A stretch of 64,000 nt of DNA from Huiozyma naganishii CBS 8797. Lineage: Eukaryota; Ascomycota; Saccharomycetes; Saccharomycetales; Saccharomycetaceae. The notes beneath the pieces were generated by a model. That model had not been told where the DNA came from. It ran no database searches and worked only from the letters and a program-made list of their open reading frames with translations. The stretch spans positions 806,001-870,000 of the forward strand of contig NC_035925.1 in assembly GCF_000348985.1 (NCBI RefSeq). Reading direction: 5' to 3'. Below, piece by piece: positions 9,573-18,869 of the stretch. How positions within the stretch are numbered: position 1 is the stretch's first letter; each line of letters begins with the position of its first letter. A program made the translations under genes and the position numbers.

Positions 9573-10457
9573 CTAAAGGTTTCTCTGGTTCTTTCGCCCA
9601 CTAATTCTGTTCTCCAGTTGGAAACGGAGAGTCATGCTGGCTTGAGTCTTGTCTCTGTTGACAAACCCGCTTAGATCTGCATCGGTATCCAGATCGTCTG
9701 CAAACCCTGTATTCTGAAACCTCGTATTCTGAATGAAGTCTGATATTCCGGAAAATGCAGCCGCGGGCTCGTCTGCCACAGATTCTTTGTCGATGCCGTC
9801 GTCATCGCGGAACGCATCCCAGTGGAGGTCCATCCCGACAGCAAGTGCGTTGTGACAGTTCTTTACGAGATCGTCACCTCTGTTCATCCCAAAATCCATA
9901 AAGGTGAACAACGTTTCAATCTCCGAGTTGTAGTGTCTTTCGTACATTGAATACTTTGGGTAGAGAACTATCCCGACAGTACTAATGTTGCCAGGGTTAC
10001 TCGATACCGCTACCGCTGCTGCCTGTAGTTCACTGGGCGGTACTGGGAAAAACTGGTCCAGCACGGTGTCCCTCTCCAGCGTCAGAACAAGCTCTATGGA
10101 ATGGCCTTCCTCTGCAGTCCCATTGTGTGTTGCTACGGCATGGAACATTACACTCGTGTAGGGGACCTCCAGCCCGTGGCCCAGAACGTTGAACCACAGG
10201 ATAATGCAACTGTTCAAGATGAACAACTCGACGCACTCAAGGGAATGCCCATCCTGCCCGTTAAGCAGCGTCAGTATAAAGTCCCGCCCACCACCGTACA
10301 GGATCGACTGGTCACTCAGATCAGCCAGGTGGAGGGGAGACTGTAGCGTCCGCGGTTGTGTTCTCTTGAACACTGTATACGGTATGACGTTTTCCACGTT
10401 CGGCTTGATGTTTGCGATCTGACATGACATCTTCTGCGATACTATGTTCGCCTGCAT
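9573..10457 (-). CDS. LOT5: Lot5-like protein (pICln/regulator of volume decrease family)
   Basis: LOT5 was named for increased expression at low temperature; its molecular role is not established. The family is related to pICln (methylosome-type PH-like fold). From the first ATG (10457) the product is 294 residues; a second ATG at 10430 would give 285. Supporting features are SILYGGGRDFILTLL and FVLGHGLEVPYTSVMFHAV-like strands of the PH-like core, an acidic C-terminal third (DDLDTDADLSGF) and a length near the ~306 residues of S. cerevisiae Lot5. It lies between PRS1 and SPE1, the expected order apart from the missing FAS1. A TTG start at 10481 was rejected. Confidence 0.85.
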   Translation of the reverse strand: MQANIVSQKMSCQIANIKPNVENVIPYTVFKRTQPRTLQSPLHLADLSDQSILYGGGRDFILTLLNGQDGHSLECVELFILNSCIILWFNVLGHGLEVPYTSVMFHAVATHNGTAEEGHSIELVLTLERDTVLDQFFPVPPSELQAAAVAVSSNPGNISTVGIVLYPKYSMYERHYNSEIETLFTFMDFGMNRGDDLVKNCHNALAVGMDLHWDAFRDDDGIDKESVADEPAAAFSGISDFIQNTRFQNTGFADDLDTDADLSGFVNRDKTQASMTLRFQLENRISGRKNQRNL

Positions 10458-10820
10458 TTTCCTCCTTCTGATGCGGTGCAAATACGGAGTAACTGTACTG
10501 TCTGTTGGTGCTCACGAAACCGCTCTTTGTGTCAACTGCGAACAGTTGGAAAACAGAAAAGAAAGAGAGTGAAAACTGGAAAATGATTCCCAAAATTACA
10601 ACTCGTTCCTACATATTTTATCGATGTACACCGATATAACTCACAAGTGACCCCTTTTGTTGTCTCACGAACCCAGTTATGGGCCAACAGGTGGATATAG
10701 AGAGAATTTCCGGTGTTTGAAAGTGTTTGTACTTACGTAGTTGAAGTATATGTGTGTACATTAGAGTCACTCTAGTTGGAATCAAAAAAAAATTATGTAT
10801 GTGCAAAAAGACAGTTTGGT
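10458..10820. other. Intergenic region SPE1-LOT5
   Basis: A 363-bp gap between two minus-strand genes, holding the SPE1 terminator and the LOT5 promoter. No clear regulatory motif was recognised. Confidence 0.4.
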
Positions 10821-12242
10821 TCAGAGACTCGCGATGTTGGCTTGTGCCTCCTCTTCATTGATGTAGATTGTGTCTGCTATCTGGTCAAAGCCGTTGAACG
10901 GTGTCGCCGCGGAGGAGGTGTACGCGCCGAGGTGTGGGAAGTAAAACCAGTCTCCTACGACCAGGTCTTTGTTCAGGTAGCACTCCTTTGTAATGCAGTC
11001 CAGCCCATCGCAAGTGGGCCCCCATATGGACACTTTGTACCGGTGGTTCTTGGAAACGGCGTGTGGTGGCGCCGAGGAGTCGAAGTCGAAGTAATGGAAC
11101 TTGTCGCTGTGGTGGAGCACACGCGGTGTCGGGTTTTGGTGGTCGAATAGGATGCAGTTCAGGTTCCCGTAGACACCGTCGTTTATGTACAGCATCGCCT
11201 CGTCGTCGTTCACTTTACGCTTTGCTATGACGTGCGTCGCAAGCGTCAGCGTGGACTCGGCAAAGTATCTACCGGGTTCTGCGATGATGCGAACCCCGCA
11301 TCCCTCCGGGAAGAACTTCTCAAGGCCGTCCCGCAGCACCTGGCTCGATTCTTTGAAAGAGTGCAGCTGGAAGCCGCCACCCACGTCCAGAAGCGTCAGT
11401 GCGGGCAAAGTGAACGAGCTCTCGGCCAAGTCGAACACCCACCTGGCGTCACGTATCGCGTAGTAGAGCGAGCTGAAGTCGCTTGCGCCGGATCCGACGT
11501 GGAAGCTGACCCCAACGAGGTTTAGTTGCAAGTCCTGGCACGTCTGCAACAATTCGGGCACGGAACTCAACGCGGCGCCGTATTTGGTCGAAAGTTGACA
11601 CTGCGCTGTCGAGTCATCCGTCGTGATTCGCAGCAGCAGTCTTGCACTTGGGTGGAATTTCTTGATCTTGTGTAACTCTTCGACGTTGTCGAAAGTGGTG
11701 TATAGAACTCCCTGCTTCTCTGCGAAACGGATGTACGAGGACATTTTGCACGGGTTAGCGTACACGATCCTATCTGGATGGATTCCAAGTGCCAAGATCT
11801 GTGCAATCTCCATCTTCGACGCACAATCGAAGTTTACGCCCATTTGCGCAAGGTAGTACAGTAGCTTCGGGTTTGGGTTGCACTTAACCGCGTAATGTGG
11901 CGTCACTCTGGGCAGCTCCTTGCGCCAGTTTTTGTATAGAGTGACCAGCTCGTTCAGGTCACACACGAAGAAGGAGTTCTCCTCCCCAGGGGAGCACGTT
12001 TCCTCGTTGATGGAAATGATCCGTTTCTCCAAAGCTCTGAAAATACCAGCATGGTCTGGCTCGTGGTGCGGCGACGCAACAACACCAGTGGTACTCCTCA
12101 CACGGTCCAGGTACGCCCGCAGACATGAATCATCAATTTCGTACTTGGACCCGCACATCTCACCTTTGTCATTGGACGGGGATTCATCGACCAGAGTCAC
12201 CGACGACGCGGCAGACAGTTTTTTTTCAACAGACAGTGACAT
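10821..12242 (-). CDS. SPE1: Ornithine decarboxylase Spe1
   Basis: Spe1 converts ornithine to putrescine, the first committed step of polyamine synthesis in the cytosol. The ATG at 12242 gives 473 residues (S. cerevisiae 466). The PLP-binding lysine is in HYAVKCNPNP (about Lys120), the glycine-rich cofactor loop in FHVGSGASD, and the active-site cysteine in GPTCDGLD near residue 413. The enzyme ends GFDQIADTIYIN plus a short tail. A longer reading frame upstream starts only at TTG and passes through the promoter, so it was rejected. The promoter carries TATA, RRPE and PAC elements, suggesting co-regulation with ribosome biogenesis. Antizyme control through frameshifting concerns another gene and cannot be seen here. 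Confidence 0.97.
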   Translation of the reverse strand: MSLSVEKKLSAASSVTLVDESPSNDKGEMCGSKYEIDDSCLRAYLDRVRSTTGVVASPHHEPDHAGIFRALEKRIISINEETCSPGEENSFFVCDLNELVTLYKNWRKELPRVTPHYAVKCNPNPKLLYYLAQMGVNFDCASKMEIAQILALGIHPDRIVYANPCKMSSYIRFAEKQGVLYTTFDNVEELHKIKKFHPSARLLLRITTDDSTAQCQLSTKYGAALSSVPELLQTCQDLQLNLVGVSFHVGSGASDFSSLYYAIRDARWVFDLAESSFTLPALTLLDVGGGFQLHSFKESSQVLRDGLEKFFPEGCGVRIIAEPGRYFAESTLTLATHVIAKRKVNDDEAMLYINDGVYGNLNCILFDHQNPTPRVLHHSDKFHYFDFDSSAPPHAVSKNHRYKVSIWGPTCDGLDCITKECYLNKDLVVGDWFYFPHLGAYTSSAATPFNGFDQIADTIYINEEEAQANIASL

Positions 12243-12480
12243 ACGAGTGTGTATGCTGCGTGATATGGAATGGGAACAGGACCAACAGCAGAGAAACCAC
12301 CCTCCACCAAATGAACTCCAAGAAGAACAAAAAAAAAGCAAAAAAAGGACTATGTCTCTGGAAAAGGAGGTCAATAACTCAATTCTTCAGACACTCAACA
12401 CCTTCAACTAACACGATCACGACGTTACTGGGGTGTATCTCATCCACCAGTGGCAACGAGGGCACCGCCCCCACGTTCTC

Positions 12481-12560
12481 TTTTATACAGCAGCAAAAAA
12501 TATCGTCAAAAAATTTTTCAAAAAAAAAAAATTCCAAAAAAAATCGGGAACTGCGATGAG
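12481..12560 (-). promoter_or_regulatory. SPE1 promoter: TATA box, RRPE and PAC elements
   Basis: On the minus strand TATAAAA lies at 12481-12487 and an exact RRPE (TGAAAAATTTT) at 12510-12520. An exact PAC element (GCGATGAG on the plus strand) is at 12553-12560. They sit about 240, 270 and 315 bp upstream of the SPE1 start. PAC and RRPE together are the established signature of the yeast ribosome-biogenesis regulon (Dot6/Tod6 and Stb3). Confidence 0.7.
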
Positions 12561-12646
12561 GTCGAAATCTCAATGTATTGTAATAGTATTAGTATTTAAT
12601 GGATACAAAAGGGACGTTGCAAAGAGGGGTTGGCGTGCGGGGGTAT

Positions 12647-14353
12647 TCAGTGCTCTGTTGCTGTCATGGAGTCGCAGAAGAGGCATCGGTAGCCGACGAT
12701 CGTAGTGGCTGTGTCTGGTGCGACCCCGCTAGTGACGCCTCGTGCTTTCATGATGTTGAGTTCGCCCTTTGTCGGGATCTTCCTGCACCGGTTGTTCAGG
12801 CATCTTGTGTGCGTCTTCTTGAACCGTAGTCCGCACGAGTTGCACAGCTGGTCGTGTTTGTCGATGGACCAGCTGGGACGCCAGCAGGGCGAGTCGCTCG
12901 AGTGGCAGGAGACGCACACCCTTGTAGTTGCGGGGTAGTGATGTTGCCCCGTCTGCGTGTAGTGCTTCTTTGTTCGTGGGGTGGACCCGACGCTATGGGA
13001 TTTCAGAGGCATCGCTGCGTTGCCGTTCATGCTCTGCGTTGTGACCTTCGGCGTGGTCTTGATGAGAGAGGAACGGACTGGGCTTGTCGATGGTGTCCCC
13101 AGAGTGAACCGGTGGTAACTTGGCTGCGACAGTGACGCAGATGCAGATGCAGGTGTCGCTGTAGTAGAGGAGGCCCTTGCACGATTTGCTGGTGGCGTCA
13201 CTGACCGTGCCCTGCTGCGTGTAGGGGATCGAGACCGATACTGTAGCGGTGCGTTGTGCGATGCAGGGGAGAACTCGTGCGAACTCGCACTTGAACTCGA
13301 TAACGATGCGATCGTGATCCCTGCAAAGGAATTGCTGTTCAGTTTCAGAACCATTTGACCCGTGGAGTCCGTCGTTTGCGTGGATGCGCGTGACTTGCGG
13401 CTCATTGGTTTACTGATTCGTTTCGAGTTCGGTGACAGGATATCCCTATCGTTCAGCATGTGTCTTATCTGTAGTGCTTTGAAGCTGTTTGTCTTCCTGT
13501 GCGAGGTGGACCTCCCCTGTGCGGCGCTCGTACCCGAGATATTGTCCATTTGATCGTCTCCATGGCTCTGGCCCTTGCCCTTGCCCCTGATAATCTGTTC
13601 CCGGACCAGCTGGACCAGCTTTTCACTGACGAAGGGGGTAAACTTCTTCTCTCTCAGGTCACCCTCCAAGGGCTCAACAACCTCTGAGTCCTCGCACTGT
13701 CTCTTGGGTGACATTGGCGGTGTCACAGGAGTCCTCAGCCCCGTGCTGCCATTGTAAGCGCCAATGCGGCTAGTGGCAAGCTGTTGGAATTGATCTTTCG
13801 GTTTCAAAATAGACGGCACACTGGGCGGAACCTTCACATGGGTGGCCTGTTCCGCATTGTCTTTTATCTTCATGAAGTCCTGGTAATTCTCGCCCTTGCA
13901 CCAATGGACGAGGTTAGCCCTCCAAAGCGGCGTGGTCTCCGAGGTGTCAGGGTATATGTACGAATTTTCCTGGATCCTTGGGTCCGGTAACAAGTTCAAG
14001 TGTCTCAACGAGGGCAGTTTCGTTACGTGCGCCACACTGTTCCTTTCGCGACCCCTCTTCTTATCTATCTTATTGAGCGTGGTGGCGGTGGTTGGGGCCA
14101 AGCTGCTCAGGGGGGAGTTTGGCGTCATTATCGGGTGAGGATGATACAGCAGGTGTGTGGGGGAAGGTGGTGCCGTGAACGACTTCCGCTTCCCCAAGCC
14201 AAACTTGCCCATTGGGACCAGACTAGGAGAGACCGTGGCGCTATTTGCGTGCAGCTTCCAGCCACGGGGCCCCTCGTACCCCGTCTGCAAAGGTGGCAGC
14301 AGAAGATTGTCAGCGAAGTAACTGTGCCGTGTACTGGGAGAATGTGTAAGCAT
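12647..14353 (-). CDS. ASH1: Ash1, GATA-type zinc-finger repressor of HO
   Basis: Ash1 represses HO transcription in daughter cells and also affects pseudohyphal growth. Its mRNA is localised to the bud tip in S. cerevisiae. The ATG at 14353 gives 568 residues (S. cerevisiae 588). The conserved N-terminal [13 protein letters not shown] and the ~[27 protein letters not shown] region are present. The C-terminus has a GATA-like zinc finger starting near residue 480: CVSC, then [12 protein letters not shown], followed by a second Cys cluster (CLNNRC). The middle is Ser/Pro-rich and probably disordered. Order SPE1-ASH1-MTR2 is conserved. mRNA zipcode elements would lie in the coding region and 3' UTR, but I could not recognise them by eye. 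Confidence 0.93.
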   Translation of the reverse strand: MLTHSPSTRHSYFADNLLLPPLQTGYEGPRGWKLHANSATVSPSLVPMGKFGLGKRKSFTAPPSPTHLLYHPHPIMTPNSPLSSLAPTTATTLNKIDKKRGRERNSVAHVTKLPSLRHLNLLPDPRIQENSYIYPDTSETTPLWRANLVHWCKGENYQDFMKIKDNAEQATHVKVPPSVPSILKPKDQFQQLATSRIGAYNGSTGLRTPVTPPMSPKRQCEDSEVVEPLEGDLREKKFTPFVSEKLVQLVREQIIRGKGKGQSHGDDQMDNISGTSAAQGRSTSHRKTNSFKALQIRHMLNDRDILSPNSKRISKPMSRKSRASTQTTDSTGQMVLKLNSNSFAGITIASLSSSSASSHEFSPASHNAPLQYRSRSPTRSRARSVTPPANRARASSTTATPASASASLSQPSYHRFTLGTPSTSPVRSSLIKTTPKVTTQSMNGNAAMPLKSHSVGSTPRTKKHYTQTGQHHYPATTRVCVSCHSSDSPCWRPSWSIDKHDQLCNSCGLRFKKTHTRCLNNRCRKIPTKGELNIMKARGVTSGVAPDTATTIVGYRCLFCDSMTATEH

Positions 14354-14844
14354 TGTAGAAATGTAGCGATGGGTCAATCCGGAGAGTTACTCTTCTAGTT
14401 TGTTCACCCCAATAAAGAAAACAGGCGGCAACCCTCCGATCCCGCCAGAAGCCCGCACCCTTTCCAGGCTGGCTCACACACATATATATATATGTGCATG
14501 CACGTAAGCCAGCAGCCGATCTTGCTGGATCAAGCGCACTCTGCTGGGCTGCACTGTCCCAAACGGGTACTCGCTTACAGCCCGCTTTGGGACATGCGTC
14601 CAGATCCGGAAACAACATGCCCTCCATCACACTTCCTAAACGGGACACGCCCAGCGCTCGCAGAGCCGATCAGATCTGAATTTCCCGATTTGGAAATCCA
14701 GATGGCTGCGCTTATCGTTCTGCACGGCGGTCTGTTCTGGACGGACAGGAAAAAGAAAGAAGCGTCGCACTGCTGACCTGATTAGGATCCTCGTTGGTAC
14801 ACTGGCACAGGACAGAGCTAAGCCAAACACAGACACACGCAAAA
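14354..14844. other. Divergent promoter ASH1/MTR2
   Basis: A 491-bp gap between divergent starts. It contains a short (AT)n tract near 14481-14492 flanked by CACACA and GTGCATGC. No transcription-factor site was assigned with confidence. Confidence 0.4.
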
Positions 14845-15366
14845 ATGAACCAGCAAGGCGCAATCACAGACACTTTTGTGAAGAAAGTGTTTGCGCACCT
14901 GGACAACACGGACGTAAACAAGCTTGGTGATTTCTTGTCGCTGTTCCAGAGTGGGTCTGCCAAGATCATACTGAACTCTCAGCCGTTTGGTGACCCGACG
15001 CAGTTTCTAACACTGTGGCAGCAACAGGTGGTCGCCACCCAGCACACTGTACAGAGTGTAGACTTCCACCTTATCCCTGGCTCCGGGATGGTCGTTTGCA
15101 ACGTCACTGCGAAAGTGCGGTTCGACGAGAGTGGGAGGGACAAAGCGGGAGTGGACGCCACGATAAGAGACGCAAACGGTAGCGGTGCAACGCCACGCCG
15201 CGGTGCGGGGAACCACACCCCGAGAACCCAGTGGGGGCCCTATTTCGGCATTTCGCTGCAACTCGTTCTCAACGAGAGTATATACCGTAACAGTTTCCAA
15301 GGTTGCATCAACGCATTCAACTACAGCATCGTTTACAAACCTAGTGACACTCTTATGCAAGTGTGA
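14845..15366 (+). CDS. MTR2: mRNA export factor Mtr2
   Basis: Mtr2 (NXT1/p15 equivalent) pairs with Mex67 to carry mRNA and pre-60S particles through nuclear pores. The ATG at 14845 gives 173 residues, slightly shorter than S. cerevisiae (184). It has the NTF2-like pattern: N-terminal helices (DTFVKKVFAHLDN), a strand with SAKIILNSQPFGDP, the WQQQVVATQHTVQSVDFHLIPG segment and a final beta strand YSIVYKPSDTLM. A variable Gly/Arg-rich loop at residues ~95-130 replaces the family's poorly conserved insertion. Codons before the ATG are open only from TTG, so 14845 is preferred. Order ASH1-MTR2-FAT3 is conserved. Confidence 0.93.
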   Translation: MNQQGAITDTFVKKVFAHLDNTDVNKLGDFLSLFQSGSAKIILNSQPFGDPTQFLTLWQQQVVATQHTVQSVDFHLIPGSGMVVCNVTAKVRFDESGRDKAGVDATIRDANGSGATPRRGAGNHTPRTQWGPYFGISLQLVLNESIYRNSFQGCINAFNYSIVYKPSDTLMQV

Positions 15367-16243
15367 CACCCAAAACAAGATAGAGGGGGTATAGGGTTGT
15401 CCATTACTCATCGCCCGTCCACGCCTAGCCGGTGCACTTCCCCAACACTCCAACCCCTCCGCCCTCACACCCTGTATGTAATCCTCCTGTACGTACACTA
15501 CGTACTCGCACTGCACTAAGAGAGGGTATTCAAGCTCTTTATTTTACCCCACATTCGGCCAGGGCATAGCCCAACACATTCGCCCTTGTTTGAGGAACGA
15601 CTTTAAGGGCAAGAGCGAAGCCGCCTTTCCTTGTTGAGTTCACCGAGAGGTAACAAGAACGGGGACGGAGAGGGGGAGAGAAGGTCGACCGAAACCCTGT
15701 TGGTTCTCTCTTCGACCTCCGTCTCTCCGGACTGCTCTACGTTCTACTGTCTGCTGCTACTGCTACTGTTACTGCTTTGATGACCGCACAGAGAAAAGCG
15801 TGTTCTTGCACACGTCTGTCGCTTCCTCTACTGCCCTGCCGCTTTACTATCGTCTTCCCTCCAAAGGAAAAAAAAAGGTAACAAAAAGTGCTTTACTCTC
15901 TCTTTGAGATGGGGCCCTTTTATGGGAAACCTTCAGCGGGTTATGTTCATTGTTGATTTCTCCAACGGTTTCGAAGTTAGGGTAGATTACCATCGTGCAG
16001 GGGTTGTATTCCCGTAGACCGTGAGTCTCCTCTCTTCTTTGCTTTATTTCTCCAATCTCATGTGTTCTTGTATAAAAAGAGGGCTGAGTCGTGGCAATTC
16101 GTCTTCTCAGAGTACAATCTTTGAGCTCCCCCTTTCCCCTTCTCGGTCAGTTTTCAATTTTTTGGATTGACGGTCATACTTTGATAGTTACAAACAACAA
16201 CAGCTGCCTCTGAGAATTAACAGTACACGGGAAATCCTTAACT
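15367..16243. other. Long FAT3 upstream region with several short hairpins
   Basis: This 877-bp gap is unusually long and partly GC-rich. A TATAAAAA box is at 16071-16078, about 170 bp before FAT3. Short inverted repeats cluster at about 15585-15740: GCCCTT/AAGGGC, CTTGTT/AACAAG and GACGGAG/CTCCGTC. A TTAGGG Tbf1-like core is near 15978. No ORF is supported. Confidence 0.45.
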
Positions 16244-18466
16244 ATGAGACTGCTGCCAAAGGAACCTCACTCCCCCAGGAGAAATATCTTATGGCTTTGT
16301 TTGAGTCTTCTTTTCGTATTCACCGCTTTTATCTTGACTATAGTCGCGACTGCAGGGTCCACTGCCAATTACTCCCCAATCAACAATGTCTACCTGGGTA
16401 AAGCGGACATCTCTCACATCAACGTGTCAAAGGTCATCCCACAAATGTCCCCGATCCTTACTATCTTAGGTACTGCGTTAACCGCTCCAAACAGTTCGCT
16501 CGACCAAATTTTCGGCGCCTTGAGGAACGTCGCAGATACACCAGCACTGACACCATTGATGGTGCTCCTGTCAAACGCTAATAACACAAACGACACAATA
16601 ATAGCACTGACCGATTTGGCACCCTTGGCTCTCGAGGGGAACCCAGAGGACGCGACGAAGGAGGCTGGTCTCCACTTGCAGGACGTCATGAGGCAGTCGA
16701 ACAACGGGAACGATACATTGATCGGGCTCGACGGGTTGGTTATGGCGAACTTGAACCACCTGAACGACTCACAGGTCGCAAACTCCAGTGAGACTACGCT
16801 GTCTTTGTTGATGGATTCAAGCGACCCCTTGGAGACCACAAGGGCGCTTAGAGTTTTGAATAACATGACATTGTCACAGAAGACCTCGATGCTACCCGTG
16901 TTCAACTTGTTCCAGTACAGCGACAACACAACAGCACTCACTGAGTCCTTACATACTATAATGAACTCCAGTGCAGACATCCCACCTTCGATGGCCACCA
17001 CTCTACTGACCACTTTGCAGTCTTCGCTATCCAGTGGGTCCTCCAATATCGACTCCGTTTTCAACAGTTTGAGTAACGTTGTGACATCGCAACAGAGACC
17101 CGCCTTGCAAGCTATCGAGTCGATGCTCAAGACCTCGAACAACGTCAACGGCACGCTAACTACGTTAGGGAATATGATCAGGGCGAACATTACGCAGAAC
17201 CCTGCTGCCAAAATAGCTTTGCCAGCATTGATCACGGTGGTGGATAACGCTGGGAACACTACACAGGCTCTTGCTGCTGTACAGTCCCTCGCTTTGGTTC
17301 GTGACACTGCTTTGGCTGATGAACAACTGGCCTCCTTGGGGACCATGCTGAACGTGTCGACAAATCAGAAACAAACGGTGCAGAGCTTGGTATCCCTTGA
17401 AGAGGGACTAACACCAAATTCGACGACGATCCAGTACATCCCTTCCCTATTCAAACTGATCGAGGCTTCGGGCAATCCAGCAAAGACTTTTCCCGCCTTG
17501 GTGACGCTGACCTCGTGGGCGCAGCAGAATCCAGACACGTTCAAACCGATCGTTTCAATCCTACAGTCCGCGAACTCGGTGACCCCGGTCACACCTGAAC
17601 AGATGAGGACTATGACACCTCAGCTCCTGCAGTACTTGGAGATCCCCATCTACTACAGACTGTCGATCTTCACGCTTTGCAAAGCGAATATAAACGACGA
17701 CATCATCGAATGCTCCGAGTCACACGCAGTCCAGAACATGGACTTCAGGCAAATCGTATACGACTCCCTGGTAGCATCACAGTTCTACCCTTACATGAGG
17801 GCTCTGGACATCGGCCCACAGGACCTGTACTTGGAAGGTAAGCTACTGAGCAGGGAGCACGAGTACGTTCCCTCAATCAAGGCGGTCCTTGCAATGAACA
17901 TCTTATCGATCGTGACGAACTTCGCCGTGTGCTGCTTCATCGTGTACATTCTCATCTCAGGGTGGAAACACATGTGGGCGTGGTACACGGTGATCATCCT
18001 CAACATGTGGGGTTCGCTGTTTGGCGGACTGAGCGGCACGATCATCTCCGTGGTCCTCGAGGTCATCAAGTCCGGAACGCATGACGACAACTACGGCGTT
18101 GTATTCACCTCGGGCGACGCGTACTTGGGGCTTATCTGGACCGCGTTTGCCCTCTCCTTCATTACGGGCGGGATGCTAATCCTCTCCTGGTGGTGCGCCA
18201 GGAAGTGGGTGCGCTCAACGACTAGAGGCGTGCAAGATAGTGACTACGAGAAAGCTTCTCGGGAACACTGCTACAACCAGTACGGGCCTGGTCAAGTCGA
18301 GGTTGTCCCCGCGCACACGAACAGCACAAGAGACGGAGAAGACAGCGGCAGCGCGTTCGGGAACGAGAAACTCGTCGTAGAGTCAGACGAAGTCACCGGG
18401 CAACCGGACTCCAGTTTCTCCTCAACCGAAGTCGCGGCGCAGCCCACGAATACGAACAGCAAGTAA
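16244..18466 (+). CDS. FAT3: Fat3/Ina1-family plasma membrane protein
   Basis: S. cerevisiae FAT3 (YKL187C) is required for fatty-acid uptake; its duplicate is INA1 (YLR413W). The 740-residue product matches that family's length. It has an N-terminal membrane segment (about residues 14-37, LWLCLSLLFVFTAFIL), then a large extracytoplasmic region of ~500 residues rich in N-x-S/T sequons and repetitive helical units. Three membrane segments follow near residues 548-571, 578-605 and 625-650. The last ~80 residues form a charged Ser-rich cytoplasmic tail. This topology resembles Sur7-type four-span proteins with a very large first loop. It lies between MTR2 and PXA2 as expected. A 310-codon antisense frame is a coding shadow. 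Confidence 0.9.
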   Translation: MRLLPKEPHSPRRNILWLCLSLLFVFTAFILTIVATAGSTANYSPINNVYLGKADISHINVSKVIPQMSPILTILGTALTAPNSSLDQIFGALRNVADTPALTPLMVLLSNANNTNDTIIALTDLAPLALEGNPEDATKEAGLHLQDVMRQSNNGNDTLIGLDGLVMANLNHLNDSQVANSSETTLSLLMDSSDPLETTRALRVLNNMTLSQKTSMLPVFNLFQYSDNTTALTESLHTIMNSSADIPPSMATTLLTTLQSSLSSGSSNIDSVFNSLSNVVTSQQRPALQAIESMLKTSNNVNGTLTTLGNMIRANITQNPAAKIALPALITVVDNAGNTTQALAAVQSLALVRDTALADEQLASLGTMLNVSTNQKQTVQSLVSLEEGLTPNSTTIQYIPSLFKLIEASGNPAKTFPALVTLTSWAQQNPDTFKPIVSILQSANSVTPVTPEQMRTMTPQLLQYLEIPIYYRLSIFTLCKANINDDIIECSESHAVQNMDFRQIVYDSLVASQFYPYMRALDIGPQDLYLEGKLLSREHEYVPSIKAVLAMNILSIVTNFAVCCFIVYILISGWKHMWAWYTVIILNMWGSLFGGLSGTIISVVLEVIKSGTHDDNYGVVFTSGDAYLGLIWTAFALSFITGGMLILSWWCARKWVRSTTRGVQDSDYEKASREHCYNQYGPGQVEVVPAHTNSTRDGEDSGSAFGNEKLVVESDEVTGQPDSSFSSTEVAAQPTNTNSK

Positions 18467-18869
18467 GGTCCACTCACGACACGCACTACACACTACATAG
18501 CTTCATCGACATTTGCACTTGCCAACTGCGTCCCGATGGCACCACACGCCCATCCGTTCGCAACCTTAATGTACCATAATATCTAATGTATGTATTCGCA
18601 TCGCTTTCGATGCTCTTCTAATAAGATATCGCTTTCTGTTGGAGTAAAAAAGCGGGGACTACCGCCTGTTAAGTTTGATAATATAAGGGTCCCTTGCGTT
18701 GGGTGTAGAGTGTTCCTTTGGATGGGGATCTGTTCGCGGTGGGGGCTTTGGTTTCTATATAAGGGGGAAGGAAGTGCTGTGACTCTTGATAGTTCTGTAT
18801 AGGTTTTACACACACACACACACATACACACACACACACAACAACATATTATATATACTCCGCGGTGCA
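18467..18869. other. FAT3-PXA2 intergenic region with (CA)n tract
   Basis: A 403-bp gap carrying the PXA2 promoter. A (CA)n microsatellite interrupted by one TA lies at about 18807-18842, within 30-65 bp of the PXA2 ATG, so probably in its 5' UTR. A TATATAAG box is near 18756. Confidence 0.5.

Noticed and set aside
10821..12374. SPE1 start extended by 44 codons
   Set aside because: Begins at TTG and covers promoter DNA; the ATG at 12242 gives the family length.
16414..17346. 310-codon minus-strand ORF inside FAT3
   Set aside because: Antisense shadow of a well-supported gene; no conserved domain, and composition mirrors FAT3 codons.
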